Assembly: GCA_031841125.1 (NCBI GenBank)
Contig: CM063113.1
Location: 25,255,312 to 25,319,311, forward strand
Reading direction: 5' to 3'
Length of the DNA stretch: 64,000 nt
DNA from: Acanthococcus lagerstroemiae
Taxonomy: Eukaryota; Arthropoda; Insecta; Hemiptera; Eriococcidae
Below the pieces are notes generated by a model that was not told the DNA's origin, ran no database searches, and saw nothing but the letters and a program-made list of their open reading frames with translations. Shown piece by piece: positions 36,101-48,075 of the stretch. Position 1 is the stretch's first letter; each line of letters begins with the position of its first letter. A program made the position numbers and the translations under genes.

Positions 36101-39100
36101 CCTGACAGAATCTTTAAAATGTACGAGGATATATCTCCTTTCCCCCAATCCCCCTTCCACCAGCCGGGGAAAAATGGAAAATACCCATTTTACTTCTCAT
36201 CTCAGTGAATCCTATGGGGTTTTGTAAAAGTCTAAAAGAGTCTGAAAAAGTTCACAGTGTGGAGTAATACTCCTAAATCCGAAAAAGTTGTTTTAGAGAT
36301 AGCCTATCTAATAATTTTACAAGGGTCTCGAAGAGTAAAACAGACTGAATGAATTTCGAGGAACAGTGAGAGATATATTTCCTCCTTCCTCTCTCTCCGC
36401 ACGGAAAAAGTTGAAAATACTCATTGTACTGCTTATCTTAACAAGTCCTAAAGGGTCTTATCAAAGTCTGAACGAGCCTAAAAGTCATTGTAGAGTCTGA
36501 AATAATAATCTTGGACTAAGGTGAAAAAGTATTAGAGAGGCCTTGATGAATTCTGGAAAATACATATGAAAGTATTTTAAAAAACTATGAGAATACGTAT
36601 CCCAACCACTCCCCCTTCAGGCTAAGAAAAAAATTACAAAATATCAATTTTATTGCTCACCTTAACGAGTCTTAAAGTGTTTGATAAAAGTCTGGAGGAG
36701 TCTAAAAAAATCTTTGTAGAATCAGAAAATAATGATCTTAAACAAATTCGAAAAAGTCCCTTCTGGACGACTTTTGTCGAGTAAAATACGTCTGAAAGAA
36801 CTTTAAAGAACTAGGGGGATAAATCTCCCTTCCTCCGAGCTGGGAAAAAAGTTTAAAATAACTAACTTTTACGACTTGAATCGTTGAAAAAAAAATCACT
36901 TGCTCCGCTCGCAATCAGCACAGTCTTTTTTTCTACTTATAAAATGTTATGAGCTATCTCCTGTCCCTTTCTAAATTTTTCTGTTTACGCTACCGCCCAG
37001 AGCCACTTAGATTTTGAGCTTTTGAAGTCGAAGTATCTACTAGCATTCCTAAACTGATTATTATTCCACTTGTTGGGCAAGTAATGTCCTGAAAATTTGA
37101 GTTCGACTTGATAAAATAAACGCATCTCTCATTTTATGAGAACATAATATGTGTATTTTGACTTTCAACTCTACAAAAATAGAATTGCAAGAAAATTTAC
37201 TCCTTCGCATCCAAATTTCCTTACGGAGAACGCAAAAATTATTTTCTTTAAAATGCCCAGCTTTCATGCCGAGTAGTAAAATTTTACCGACAGTTAGCCA
37301 CTTTTTAGACGCAAATTGAAAAGTGTGGAACATGCTTTTTAAAAAAATGATAAATATTATTTTTTGAACTTTTTGTAAGGTGGGAGAGAAGCTAGAAGGG
37401 GAGGGGAAAGAAAGGAAGAAATAAGAAAAATGACGGCATTTTTTCAACTTTCTCCCGTGGAGAAGGAGTGGGAGGAGGTATTGGCCAGTGATTGTCACAT
37501 TTTCCCAGTGACCTGGTTGGTACCACTCCACCCCTGGTGATGAAGTTTGTTTCTGCATGAAATGTCTTCGCTTACTCTTCCGTACAAAGTTTTGTACGTC
37601 TTGATAATCTCCTGGCGCTGTTCTGCTCCTCGTTTGGTGAGGATGGCGATGATTGTGTCCTCGTCAGTACCGAAACCTTTCATAGCTACACGTAAACTCT
37701 TGGCATCCTGTTGGGCGTTGAAGTCGGGCGCATCACATATCGTTGGGGTGCACTGAAAATGATTTTGAATAAAATTGGTGCTAGGGACTTCATATCAACT
37801 TTTCGAATATCAAAAAAATTATCATAGTACGTGGTAATTTAATTCAAGTGGAACATTCTGGATCATGATTGAAAATAACTTCTTAAAGGGTGAGGGTTCA
37901 AGGTTCAAAGAATGAGACCTCTGCATAAATTTAATGGCGAATTTCTATTTTGAAAATCAAACAAAGAGAGGGTGTACGTGTTCCCGAGGGAGTTAGGCTG
38001 CAAAGTCATCCGGAAACGAAGCTTCCTATTGTACAAATATCTTCTACCTAATTTGGTCAAAAGATAGAAAGAATTTTAATGGTCTTGATTCACGCTCCTA
38101 GATAATGGTTCGGGAGCCCGAAGACCTAGTCAGTCAGTCAATCAGTCAACAGACGAATAGGAAATAGGTGCTTCAGCAGAAGGTGGACATGAGGGGAGCA
38201 TGTGTCGTCGAGGTAGTTGGGCTTTGAAGTTGCCAAGGGACGTAATTTCTAACTTGTTCTAAAATGCATTGGAAAGAATATCAGGGGAAAAACTTGCGAT
38301 AAAAATGTTGCTGTATCTTGCTGATAATAAATATATACTGTAGTTTATAACCACATAGATATTTTACTTATGATAATAGTGTAGTGTATAATCCCATAGA
38401 TAAAGTAGGTCCTCAGCACTCTGGGTAAATAAAACTGGTATTTTCGATGATGTCTATGGGTATTACAAATTTTTCCTTCACTTGCACGATAGCCGTTTTA
38501 CCCACTAGCTCTTGAATTACTTTATCCCAATTTGCCCTCACAGTCAACTGTATACTGTATAATGTCTTAATTTAGAAACCGAGGGTATAGGTACAGTGCT
38601 CGTCATTTATTTAATCTGCAAAAAATGTGGTTTAATAAAGGGGGTTATATGCAGAATGTAACAGCTTTTGGATAAAGAGAAGAGAAATAAAAGTTCTCAT
38701 TCTCGGAGGATAAGGAAACCTTTTATCTTATAATAAAGTCCCCTTTTTCACTCAGATATTAGATTTATATGACAAACGTTTCCGGGAGATCGTCCTTTAT
38801 CAGTGTTCTACTTTTATTTTAATACTAGAAAACACTAACTTAATGGCTAAGTTGCGCCTTATCTAGTGAGGGTTATACCACGGGTGGATAGTGTGCATGC
38901 TGTCCTGTTTTCGACTTCTGGTTGTTATTCTAGTTGGTTTGTCCCATGTCTGATGAGGCGACGAGTATGACAGTGTGCTGTAGTGTGTGTGCTGTGTTCT
39001 GCCTTCTCACTGGTAGTTGTAGTCTATTATGTTCATCTCATATCTGTCATGACATTATTAATGTGAAAAGTAGTTCACCGTCAGATTTGGTTATTGTATT

Positions 39101-42100
39101 GATTAAATTATGTACCATTTTATCTTGTTTTCATCTTGAGTATTTCCGTCTGTCCTTGTAATTTCTTTTGTTTCATGTTATTGTTTTGTATTGTTAGTAT
39201 TTCCAATTTGTCAGTCTGGTTCTTGTTATCATATTAGTTGTCGTTTAGGTGCTTGCTGAAGGGTAATCGTCATCTCTAGGTATCTGTGATCTTTCATGTT
39301 CTTTTATTCCGAGTTATGAACTTTGCTAATTAATGAGTCCCTATTTGAAGCACATAGTTCAGAAACAACGGAAGTCCCAACATTTTGAAGAAAAATGTTC
39401 CTTCATCCTGAGCGCACCTGTGGTGAAAAAAGATAATTTTCTATGATGAATAAAGAACGTGCCAGCACTGAGAAATTTACGTGTAATGCAGAACCTACGT
39501 AACTCCGGGGCTTACGTTGTATCTGCACTACATGAAAAGTTGAAAAAATTCTGAACGAGTTTCAACTTGTTCCATCCTGTTCTACGGTTACTGGTAGTGA
39601 ACGCAAATATCAAGAAAATTCAATATCGATAATATTACTATCCAGGGGCGAAACTATAGGGAGGTGTGTGGGGTTGACCCCCCACCCCACCCCCCAACAA
39701 TTTAGCAGTCGGCAAATTTTGAAGCTGTTCATTTAAATTTTTCATTTCGTATGAATATTTTTATTTGTTGTTTTTTTCAAAAATATTTCGATTAAGAAAT
39801 CGGCAAATTTTCAATTTAAGAAAAATTCTGCCGGTGTATTTTTAGTTTAAAAAAAATATTTGTCGACAAATTTTTCTTCTCCACCTCTCCTAAACTGAAA
39901 GTCAAATTTTGTTTCTGAAAATGGAGTACCCTGGACTCCTGTCAGAGACTAGTCAGTCAAAAGCCGAAGGTTTCAAGCTGAGTATATTGAACGTTATCTG
40001 AAAGGTTGAAACAAAGCTGAAATGTGGAAGATATTTCAAAAATCTGATAGTCGGTAGCAAACGCTGAATTTCGAATTTCAATCACTATTCTGTTTTTACT
40101 AGATTTTCTGTTTGACCTAGAGCCTAAAATTTGAGAAAGTTGAACATTTTATAAAAATTTAAAAGTTTAAAGCTAAAGACTTATTTTTTAATGTCACAAG
40201 CTGAATCCGATAGCAAATGTTCTATTGTTTAATTTCCTTTATTTATTTGTTATTATTATTTTTTTATTGGAACCAATTTAGGAAACAAATCAGAGGAACT
40301 TGAGAAAAAAAGATCACCAAGAGTAAATAACGACTACCTTAATGTGTAAAGGAAGTTGTGTGTTCCTCTCAAGTATTCCTAATATTCCTTCCAGCTTACT
40401 CTCCCAGACTAAGGTATGCTCATGTGCGCAGGGGATAAGGTTCCAATCCCCAATAATTTTGGCAGTTGGCAAATTTTGAAATTGTTCATTTGAATTTTTC
40501 ATTTTCTAAAAACGTTTGTTTTTGTTTCTTTTTTTTTTCTTTAATTAAAAAATATTTTGATTCAAAAACCTGCAAATTTTCAAATTTTTTAAAATTTTGT
40601 TGGCGAATTTTGAGTTTAAAAAACTATTTGTCGGCAAATTTTCCTTCTCCTCCCCCCCCCCCTTCTCGAACTGAAAGTCAAATTTCGTCTCTGTTAGTAT
40701 CAGAACCAAGTGAATCAGTTAGAACTAAAAGGGATCAAGTCCACTTTTGTCGTTTTTGCTTTTTTCACGAATTATGGGGTATTGAAGTGTCGGGGATCTG
40801 CTGGCGTGGTCGAAATTTCGTGAAACAGATGAGAAAGTGCTTTTTGGCAACATCGCTTTCTGTGAATTTTTTGTAATAAAATTTTTTCAAAAAATATATT
40901 TTTTCCAGAAATTGTTTTAAAATTGTGTATTTTAGTGTAAAAAATAAAAATAGATAAAAAATTCCGGCCCCTCCCCCTCTTTTTGCATCGTTATACCTAA
41001 ATAGTACTATTAGCTTCAGAACTTTTTTTCTTAGAAGCAGGGATTCTGCTCGATTGGAATGGGACCAAGACTAAAGTGACCCCTTCATGTCTGGCTACAA
41101 AAGGGAGAGCAATTTCGAGCCGTAAAATTGAAAAAAAAAATCGTTCAAAACCAAAAGGGGTTAAGTCCAAAAACTTTGAGCCCCCTCAGCTCCGGCCCAT
41201 CAAAATTTTATTGAACGGGACCGGGCTTAAAAGTATAATTTTCTTGTTTCCCTCTACCACCACCCTGAAAGACGTATTCCACGATTTCCAAAATTTCGAA
41301 TAAAACAGTTTTTTTCGCTTCCTGAAAAGTGCGATTTTTGGACTTAACCCCTTTTAGTTCTGACCGATTCAAGTGATATCGATATTATTAATATCATTAG
41401 CGAACGAAACATTTTCATAACAGAGCATAGAGCTGCGTGATTGCCTCAAGTAGAGAGGTTACTTTTTTTTTTTTTTGCTGCAAATTGTTCTTAACTTTTT
41501 TTTCTTTTTCCTTCCGAACATGAGTCGATTTTTTTTTACAAGGATGAAACGCAAAATAGCCGTATTTTGGACAATTTTTTTTTTAATTTGGCCAAATATG
41601 TTTTTAAGAAACTACGAAAAGGCACGAAATATGTACAGGTAAGAATATCTTTTCCCCAAATATGTAAAATGAAATGGGGCTCAAAATGCAGCGATTTTTT
41701 TGAAACGTAAATATTTTTCATCATTTTTGGGATCAGAGATGACCTAAAAAATATGCATTTGTATATTTATGAGAAAAGTTGGTTCCGCGAACTGAATTGG
41801 ATCCAAACGTTCCATGTTTCTAAATTTCTTTTTTAGATTCATTCCGCTCCCTTTTGAACGAGTGGAAATGAATTTATCACGATTTAATGAAATCATTAAC
41901 AATAATTAGTTCCTTCTTAAGGCTTCGAGAACGCTGAATTCTAAGTTATACAGTAGAACCTCGATTATCCGGCCATTAATTAACCGATTTTTCAATTATC
42001 CTAGATCAATTTTTGCCAACCGAGCATTCGCTTATCCGACACAAAAAACTCGGTTAATTTTTTTATCCGATTCATATTTTATTTTACGAGTACATAACAG

Positions 42101-43242
42101 TATTGTATTAGCTGAAGCTGTATGAGCGAAGTAGAACGAGGAATGCTGGACAGTCATAGGCGGATCCAATATTTTCTCGGGAGGGGTGAAAAAAAAAAAC
42201 ATGAATTATAATACTAATATTAAATAAAAACTATCTAGTGGCGGGTTATTTTGTATTTTTAAATTTAAAAATTAAGTTCGAACCCCCACGGATCCGCCTA
42301 TGAGGACAGTGTACGAAGAATGTGTTGGTAGTGTGTCAGTAGCCTTGAATGAGATGAACCTTGAACACTGCAATAAGGGTACTACATGTTGTGGTTGAGT
42401 GAAAATGTGATTTTCTAATGCGTAGTGCTTCTTTTAATAAAACGTTCCTCATGAGTTTTCATGGCAATTACGAATTGAAATAAACCTTTTAACACTCTTC
42501 AAATGAAATCCATGAATTTATGAGCATCCAAGAGTTTATTACTGGCAAAAAAAAAGACATTCGATTATCCGACTTTTTGGATCATCCGAGGTACCTTCTC
42601 CCCCACCTACCTCGAATAATCGAGGTTCTACTGTATTACGAAATAAAACACGTATTTGGGTGAGATACCAACAAATTAACGCGAGATTAGGTGGTGAACA
42701 GTATTAGCTAAGGTGCGAATCAATCATGTAGTGCAGAAACCACGTAAGTCCAGCACATTGCAACTCCGTCTTCAACGATAAATACCACGTAAATGTGCGA
42801 AAATTTGTGTAAACATTGTTCTAAGTAGGTACTTATTACTAATGCATCGAGTGCCATGCAATTTTTTCCGCAGAGACCACGTCAGAAGGCTAACTGTTTT
42901 ATTTTATTCCTGAGAAGTTGAGATTTTTTTGGACTTACGTGGTTTCTGAAATATACGATTCATTTATTATTTAGCGATTGTAAGTTTCGTCTTCAGAAAT
43001 GACTCAGGAGAGGTGAGGGTGATTGGAGAATAAAAAGAATAATGATATCATTCAGATCAATTATTAATATATCCAGAAGGTACCGAGTTTCAAGTGTAAC
43101 AGAAATATTAGTTTCAAAAATTTTGTCAAAATTGCTGAATGAAAAATGACTAGGGGGTGTCAGCCTTGCTTGTGAAACATCGTCATTTCCTCTCAGATCA
43201 TCTTACCTTAACTGGATTGTTGTTGGAGCTACTAGCAGACAT
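33125..43242 (-). CDS. AnxB9-like: Annexin gene C (annexin B9-like), 8 exons, 325 aa
   Basis: Coding exons in order: 43207-43242, 37576-37752, 35074-35278, 34207-34286, 33778-33850, 33505-33678, 33247-33428, 33125-33175. Exon 1 gives [12 protein letters not shown]; the end reads [16 protein letters not shown]. All four repeats carry recognisable calcium-site cores: GFGTDE in repeat 1 (38-43), GIGTDE in repeat 2, GKWGTDE in repeat 3 and GLGTDD in repeat 4. Every intron has GT-AG ends and the phases match the other three genes. Intron 1 is 5.45 kb and holds several DNA elements. Intron 2 is 2.3 kb, against about 71-73 bases in A, B and D, because of tandem repeats. The exon 1 assignment rests on position, phase 0, a GTAAGA donor and a leader matching gene D. 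It is somewhat less certain than the other exons because of the long intron. Confidence 0.9.
35390..36890. repeat. Degenerate tandem repeats in intron 2 of gene C
   Basis: From about 35960 four head-to-tail units of roughly 215-250 bases can be read (about 35960-36210, 36211-36448, 36449-36670, 36671-36886). Each runs from GTCTAAAAGAGTCTGAAA-like words through a CTCC/CCCC-rich segment to a GGAAAAA..TTACAAAATA-like end. The part before (35390-35950) is rich in AAGACTCTT words in the opposite sense. It accounts for this intron being 2.3 kb instead of about 71-73 bases. Confidence 0.65.
37753..38430. other. Intron 1 of gene C, part homologous to intron 1 of gene D
   Basis: Aligns with 57426-58020 (for example AACTTGCGATAAAAATGTTG in both, at about 38290 and 57947). 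It shows that C and D arose by duplication including introns. No coding or clear element is seen. Confidence 0.6.
38430..39640. other. Intron 1 of gene C, unassigned
   Basis: AT-rich with no supported gene or bounded element. The TAGTTTATAACCACATAGAT words near 38340 recur once at about 38380. Confidence 0.35.
39650..39925. repeat. Dispersed repeat pair, copy 1 (intron 1 of gene C)
   Basis: TCGGCAAATTTTGAAGCTGTTCATTTAAA... through CTGAAAGTCAAATTT recurs at 40460-40695 in the same orientation with about 80 percent agreement by eye. Preceded by a C-rich run. Unidentified element. Confidence 0.5.
40460..40695. repeat. Dispersed repeat pair, copy 2 (intron 1 of gene C)
   Basis: Second copy of 39710-39925, containing a 10-base poly-C. 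Immediately followed by the element at 40713. Confidence 0.5.
40713..41369. mobile_element. 657-base inverted-repeat DNA element (AGAACTAAAAGGG termini)
   Basis: The left end AATCAGTTAGAACTAAAAGG is matched in reverse at the right end (CCTTTTAGTTCTGACCGATT). Flanked by the direct repeat CAAGTG (40707-40712 and 41370-41375). No transposase frame. Superfamily undetermined. Confidence 0.6.
41951..42633. mobile_element. Pogo/Tigger-like MITE with TA target duplication
   Basis: Starts CAGTAGAACCTCGATTATCC and ends GATAATCGAGGTTCTACTG-like (AATAATCGAGGTTCTACTG), flanked by TA at 41949-41950 and 42634-42635. These ends match the well-known Tigger-type terminus CAGTAGA..CTCGATTATCCG. No complete transposase. 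A second MITE is nested at 42155-42302. Confidence 0.85.
42155..42302. mobile_element. 148-base hAT-like MITE nested in the Tigger-like element
   Basis: Perfect 13-base inverted ends CATAGGCGGATCC / GGATCCGCCTATG. Flanks TGGACAGT (42147-42154) and AGGACAGT (42303-42310) form an 8-base duplication with one mismatch. Confidence 0.8.
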
Positions 43243-43284
43243 GTTCGTGAAACACCAAGAATCAACAAGTTACACCTCTGAGGT

Positions 43285-43510
43285 ACTAGCCACACGCCGA
43301 AGGAATGAGTTCGGAAAATTATACGCGCGAAAATCGTAATGGCGACTACAATGAATTAATAACGAAAATGAAATTCGACTAAGCAGATAATATCAATCAG
43401 ATAAATCCTAGCACAGATGCGCGAAGTACGTCTAATTTTACCGTGATCGTCCGAACTGTATTTTACGGAAGTTGGAATTCCTTCAGGAGATACGACGATA
43501 GGACGTCTTG
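43285..43510 (-). promoter_or_regulatory. Conserved upstream block of annexin C
   Basis: The shared core is at 43481-43505 (CTTCAG..TACGACGATAGG on plus), preceded by the shared TTTACCGTGATCGTCCGAA block near 43436. No clear TATA box is seen at the position used in A and B. The leader adjoining the ATG (AATCAACAAGTTAC near 43260) matches gene D but not A or B. Confidence 0.4.
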
Positions 43511-43559
43511 TCTAGCGTTTCCTGTGATACTTGAAAAATAGCTCTCTCAGTTTAATGGA

Positions 43560-44400
43560 AGATTTTTTTACTAAACTTCGGTGGATTTATGTAAAGTTAC
43601 TACAATTATCTTTAGGAACCTGGAGCCGGCCATAAAACTGAAGTCACTCCTCCTACTTAGCTCCACCTCTGGAGCTAAATTCAATTCGGCCGTGGCTACC
43701 GCTAAATGTGTCTTAAAACGGCTTGGTAAATAATCTTTTCCGGGCTCCAGTTCTCCGATCGATAATTTATTCTTATCTTGCAAATACTCTTTATAGATGT
43801 AGTCCTTGCTCTAGCTTTTGTAAAACATTCTTGAAAGGCTCCGGTTCCAGTTTGACCAGAAACGTGAAAACGTTACGCGTGAAAGTAACTTTTTTTCGGT
43901 TTGTGTGCCACAATAAAGACAAAAAAATGTCAAAATTATCTGCTTCTGCCTGAGCCGAAGCCAGATTCTGGCTGTCGCTCCAACTTTTACTTTGACTTCG
44001 ACCTTCCTGCCTCCTTCCCTTCCCTCTCTCCTCCTTGACCCTCCTCTTTCCTCCTCCTCTCACCCTTTACCTTCCCCTTCTTTCTCTGTTCCGTGATCTT
44101 CTCTCACATTCCTTTAACTGTCACTATCTCTCAAAACTGATGGGAGCTCAAATGTCACATTCTTGTTGAACTAGAGCCAGAATCATCAATTTGTGCTGTG
44201 ATAGAGTGGGGAGTCTGATACGAGTTATTGGCCAAAGCCAAAAGCAGATGACAATTACAATTTGCTTGAGCCGTAGACCGGAAAAAATTTACCGGAACTC
44301 AAGTCAATTTTAAGAATTATAGCCAAAGTCAAAGCTGAATTTGCGTCGGAACCGGAGCCAGCATGTAGCGGTTGGTCATTCTCCCGAAACTGAGAATATT
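43560..44400. other. Upstream of gene C: repetitive, GGAGCC/GGCTCC-rich stretch
   Basis: Contains scattered GAGCCGGA, AAAGCCAAAG and CCGGTTCC words and a CTCC-rich run at 44020-44080. Probably an old non-autonomous element, but no clean ends were found. No gene is supported. Confidence 0.3.
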
Positions 44401-44734
44401 AAGGTGGCATTTCTCTATTTATTAGACCTTTTTTCCCCCCGTAATGCTCAGTTTATATTATGTAGTTGAGAATATTCAACAAGCTTACAGAGCAGAAGTA
44501 TTAAAATTGAAGGAGGGGGACGACTTTAGTCCACGACGGTAGACTGTGCTTGTCCATGGTGAAAGCGCTGATATCTTCAACTACGAACAACATAGCTTCA
44601 AGAATTTCATTTTCCTGGGAATTTTTGAAAATTGTGCTAACACATGCGTCAATGACTATACGATCTGGCTCCTGAATCATGTTCAAGAGTCAGTACTTTA
44701 CCCGTATTTCCGTTTGTTGTGCTGAAAAATGTAT

Positions 44735-45635
44735 AAGGTAAAGTAGCCAAATATGAACCGGGTGCTCAATATGGACTACTGGCCTGTCTTATCTATTTTT
44801 ATGGTGCTACTTGTTGGCAAAAAATCTAAGCTATTGTCCTTGGTGTACCAGTTGAAAATTCAAACTTGGAAGCAAAAAAAAAAAAGTGCAAGAAAAACGA
44901 TTCTAATGCTTCCGACTTTCTTTTATTTTCATGTACGTTTTGTGTCATAATCTTGGAAAAAAATGAATGATCGAAAAAAATTTTTGAATGTGTTATTTTT
45001 ACTCCAAAGGAATACGATTCGAAATTTGAAGATTCAGAACTGGCAATAAGTCATTGAAAAAACTTTTTTTTTTTTTTTGTAGCTTAATGTGGGCTACCTA
45101 CAATAACATGGAAATGAGCACAAAAATTACGTTAATTTTACAGATGGCGAAAAGTCGTAAATTACGAACCGAAAAAAAAAAATGCAATCGGTTGTTCTCA
45201 GCGTTTTAAAGAAAGAAAGTGGATATCTAAAAACTTCCAAAACTACATTCCGATCATTTGACGACTCTTAAGCAATGCATTATGTGCTCAACATGTTTAG
45301 ATCTTTAAATTCACGATACTTGACTTTTTTTTCTTTTTTTTCTTTTGTTTTCATTTATCAAAACTGCCTAACTTAATATTAAACGTTTATTTTTTTCAAG
45401 TGGTCTATATTAGGAGCCCAAATTTTCGATTTCTTAAAATCATGACATTTACAACAAAAAAAAGAAATCATTGAAAATCCAGTTTTTATTTTTTATTTTT
45501 TGACATTTCATTCTAGGGGGTGATACTAAGATCTTTTGGCTAGCAATCAAGGTCACTAGCAGCATTTTAAGACGCATAGGAGCCAACTTATAATTAAAAA
45601 AGAAAACGTGGTCCAATATTAGGCTGCTTTACCTT
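44735..45635. mobile_element. 901-base inverted-repeat element (AAGGTAAAG termini)
   Basis: The left end AAGGTAAAGTAGCCAAATAT is matched in reverse at the right end (ATATTAGGCTGCTTTACCTT). Internal half-copies (GTGGGCTACC near 45093; CTATATTAGGAGCC near 45405) suggest a foldback build. No coding frame. Target duplication unclear. Confidence 0.6.
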
Positions 45636-45651
45636 GAAGCACATATTATGT

Positions 45652-46397
45652 GAGGGCGCATACGATAAAGGACCCGCTGACCAAAAGTAAAATTTTACTG
45701 GAGAAGCGTTTAATGTTGAGAGTTTTTTTTTTTTTTGTAATTATCGTTCGGTTACTTACCAACGTTTCACCCGTGAAGGTTCTACACACTACCACACGCT
45801 CCCCTGGTCTTTTGTCCGTCCTTTTCGCAAAAAATTTACAACGTTTAATAAAGAGTTTAAATATTTGATGATCTGCGAAGAATTTCATCGAAAAACTTTG
45901 GGAAAATTCTCCAATGATTTTCAAGGAATTTCATCGGAAATTTTCGGATCCGAGTCCCTTAAACGGTAAGAGTAGACAGGCATTCATGCAGCAGGATAAG
46001 TTGCCTACATTAGAATATCGGAGATTCCCAGCGAGAAATGCGAGACTCCCCTTCAGCAGGTACGTAGGCAACTTATCCTGACAACGGGTAAAAGTATTTG
46101 CCTGCTCTCGCATTTAAAAGGGCAAGAAGAACATATGTCTAGTATATTCATGGAAAATTGTTTTCGAGCAATTTAATTTTACATAAGAACATGCTATTTT
46201 ATTTTTGTACATTTTTTGAAATTTCTGAAATAATAAATTTTGACTTGCCTCACTAAAAACTGCAATATCTCGCTAAATTTTCAAGATAGAGGTCTGGGGT
46301 TGATTTTGTTCGATTTCTAAGGGGTTTTTACATTAATTTACCCAGAAATGAAAAAATTGAAAAATTGGTCAACTGGGCCTTTTTCGTATGCGCCCTC
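45652..46397. mobile_element. 746-base inverted-repeat element (GAGGGCGCATACG termini) with nested hairpin
   Basis: GAGGGCGCATACGATAAAGG at the left pairs with CCTTTTTCGTATGCGCCCTC at the right. The similarity extends inward over about 35 bases. It follows the previous element after only 16 bases. A smaller perfect hairpin lies inside at 45992-46080. Confidence 0.65.
45992..46080. mobile_element. 89-base hairpin MITE
   Basis: The 17-base arms CAGGATAAGTTGCCTAC and GTAGGCAACTTATCCTG are perfectly inverted around a 55-base loop. Imperfect pairing continues outward (GAGTAGACAGGCATT with TTTGCCTGCTCTC). Confidence 0.6.
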
Positions 46398-48075
46398 CTA
46401 TATATTTGCACCATTTAAAAATTAACCACGATAATAGACTGACTCGTAACAGAACTTTACGCCATCCTTTTAAGAAATATGCATTCACTGATCGCAAATT
46501 GAACTTCTTAACATATACTTCCAATCTTTCTGAATATTATTGGAGAAAATAACTTAAAATAAAAATTAAAAAAGAAATAAGTACCTATTGAGACAAGATG
46601 GTAACGTCCACGACAATGGACACCTCCCTCTGTTCTTTTCCATTTAAAAGATGGTAATTGTCCGGTCTGATGAATTTGATTGGTGGAATTTATTGCGGAT
46701 GTTATTGTGCAACCCAAAATAACCTCTTCCCCTGTAAAAAATCATAGTTAGGGTTTAAAATTAGCTGTAACAAAATATTCTCAGTTTTGAAAGAATAATC
46801 CGACTCTGGTTTTAATGCCGAGTCCCTGTTCGGAATATATGTTCACTCTTTAGTCGGTTTTGAGAGAGAAGATTGGGAGGATGATCTCCCTCCCCACGTC
46901 GGCCTAAGACAACATTTTTTCAAAGAAATTCTTACATAAATTAAATGTTTTTTTCAAATTTTCCTCGCATATGTATATTTAATTACTTTTCTATGTCAAC
47001 ACTAAAAAATCTGCCTCATGGACAAATTATTATGGTTCTAACCCTAGGGCTGTTGCTAGAAAGTTTTTTGTAGGGGTTGGCGATGTAGACAACAAACATG
47101 CGGACTAAAATGTACAAAAAAAATCTGCTAAAACAAAAAATGCCACTTTTCTAATTTTTCCAACTGGCTACTAGTTTTCAACTAACATTGAGAAAAATCC
47201 CCCTCGCCACATTCGTACGGCCCTAACTGGACATGTTAGGCTTAAAGTACGTATTAATATGTGGGTGTGTGAGCAGGTGCAGGTTAACAGGTAGTAGGTT
47301 TTTCAGAATGTATTTTTATGTTCCGAATTACAGTGAGACTCACTTATGCATAGTCAGTGATAAAATTTGACATTTGTAATTTTGATTCATCAGGTTGAGC
47401 ATGTATGCATGAAGGAGTGTTACCAGAAGATCTTTTTTTCGTGTTATTACATCATGTACTAATGAAAAATCTCATTTTTAAAACAATCAATCCATTCGCT
47501 ACAAATACCTATAACAAAAAGCAGTAAGTCAATACTTAAGTATTCTCACACTCCAGAATGCAGTATCTAACATACATACTTGATGATTTTCAACTTGTTA
47601 GCCATAGTATTTTCAATAGGATAAAACTTTTATTTTTCAGCTTGTTGACCCTTTAACATTTTCATTTCACATTTGATTTTCTCCTTATCGACACTTGCCA
47701 ATTTGCATATTCAACGTATGTTTCTCCTGGGCCAGTTTGGTCCTAATCCCTTCTCAACTCACCGTAGGTACACTCGAGAACCATTAATAGAATTCAAGAC
47801 TCAGAAATGCTTAGTAACTGTATTAATATAATTGAAAAAAATTTTAAATCACAAATTCGTAAAACAAAAATATATGATATGTAGAATAGGTACTTAAAAA
47901 AGAAACAAAAATGAAAAATATTTAAGAATGTGACGAGCAAAACGTAATATGATCATAAAAAATTACATCTCCCTTGGATCAAATTTCTCAATCGAAATGA
48001 AAACATTAATGGATACGGTGCACTGAAGATAACAGACATTGCCCACGTTCAAAATAGTCTTCAGTTTAGAATATT
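46398..48075. other. Intergenic, between genes C and D
   Basis: No supported gene. From about 47560 the sequence is weakly alignable with the 3' flanks of A and C (for example TTTTCAGCTTGTTGACCCTTTAACATTTTC), so it is the 3' flank of gene D. Confidence 0.4.

Noticed and set aside
37061..37558. 165-residue minus-strand frame next to exon 2 of gene C
   Set aside because: It lies wholly in intron 2, begins just after the exon 2 donor, has low-complexity composition and has no counterpart in the paralogs.
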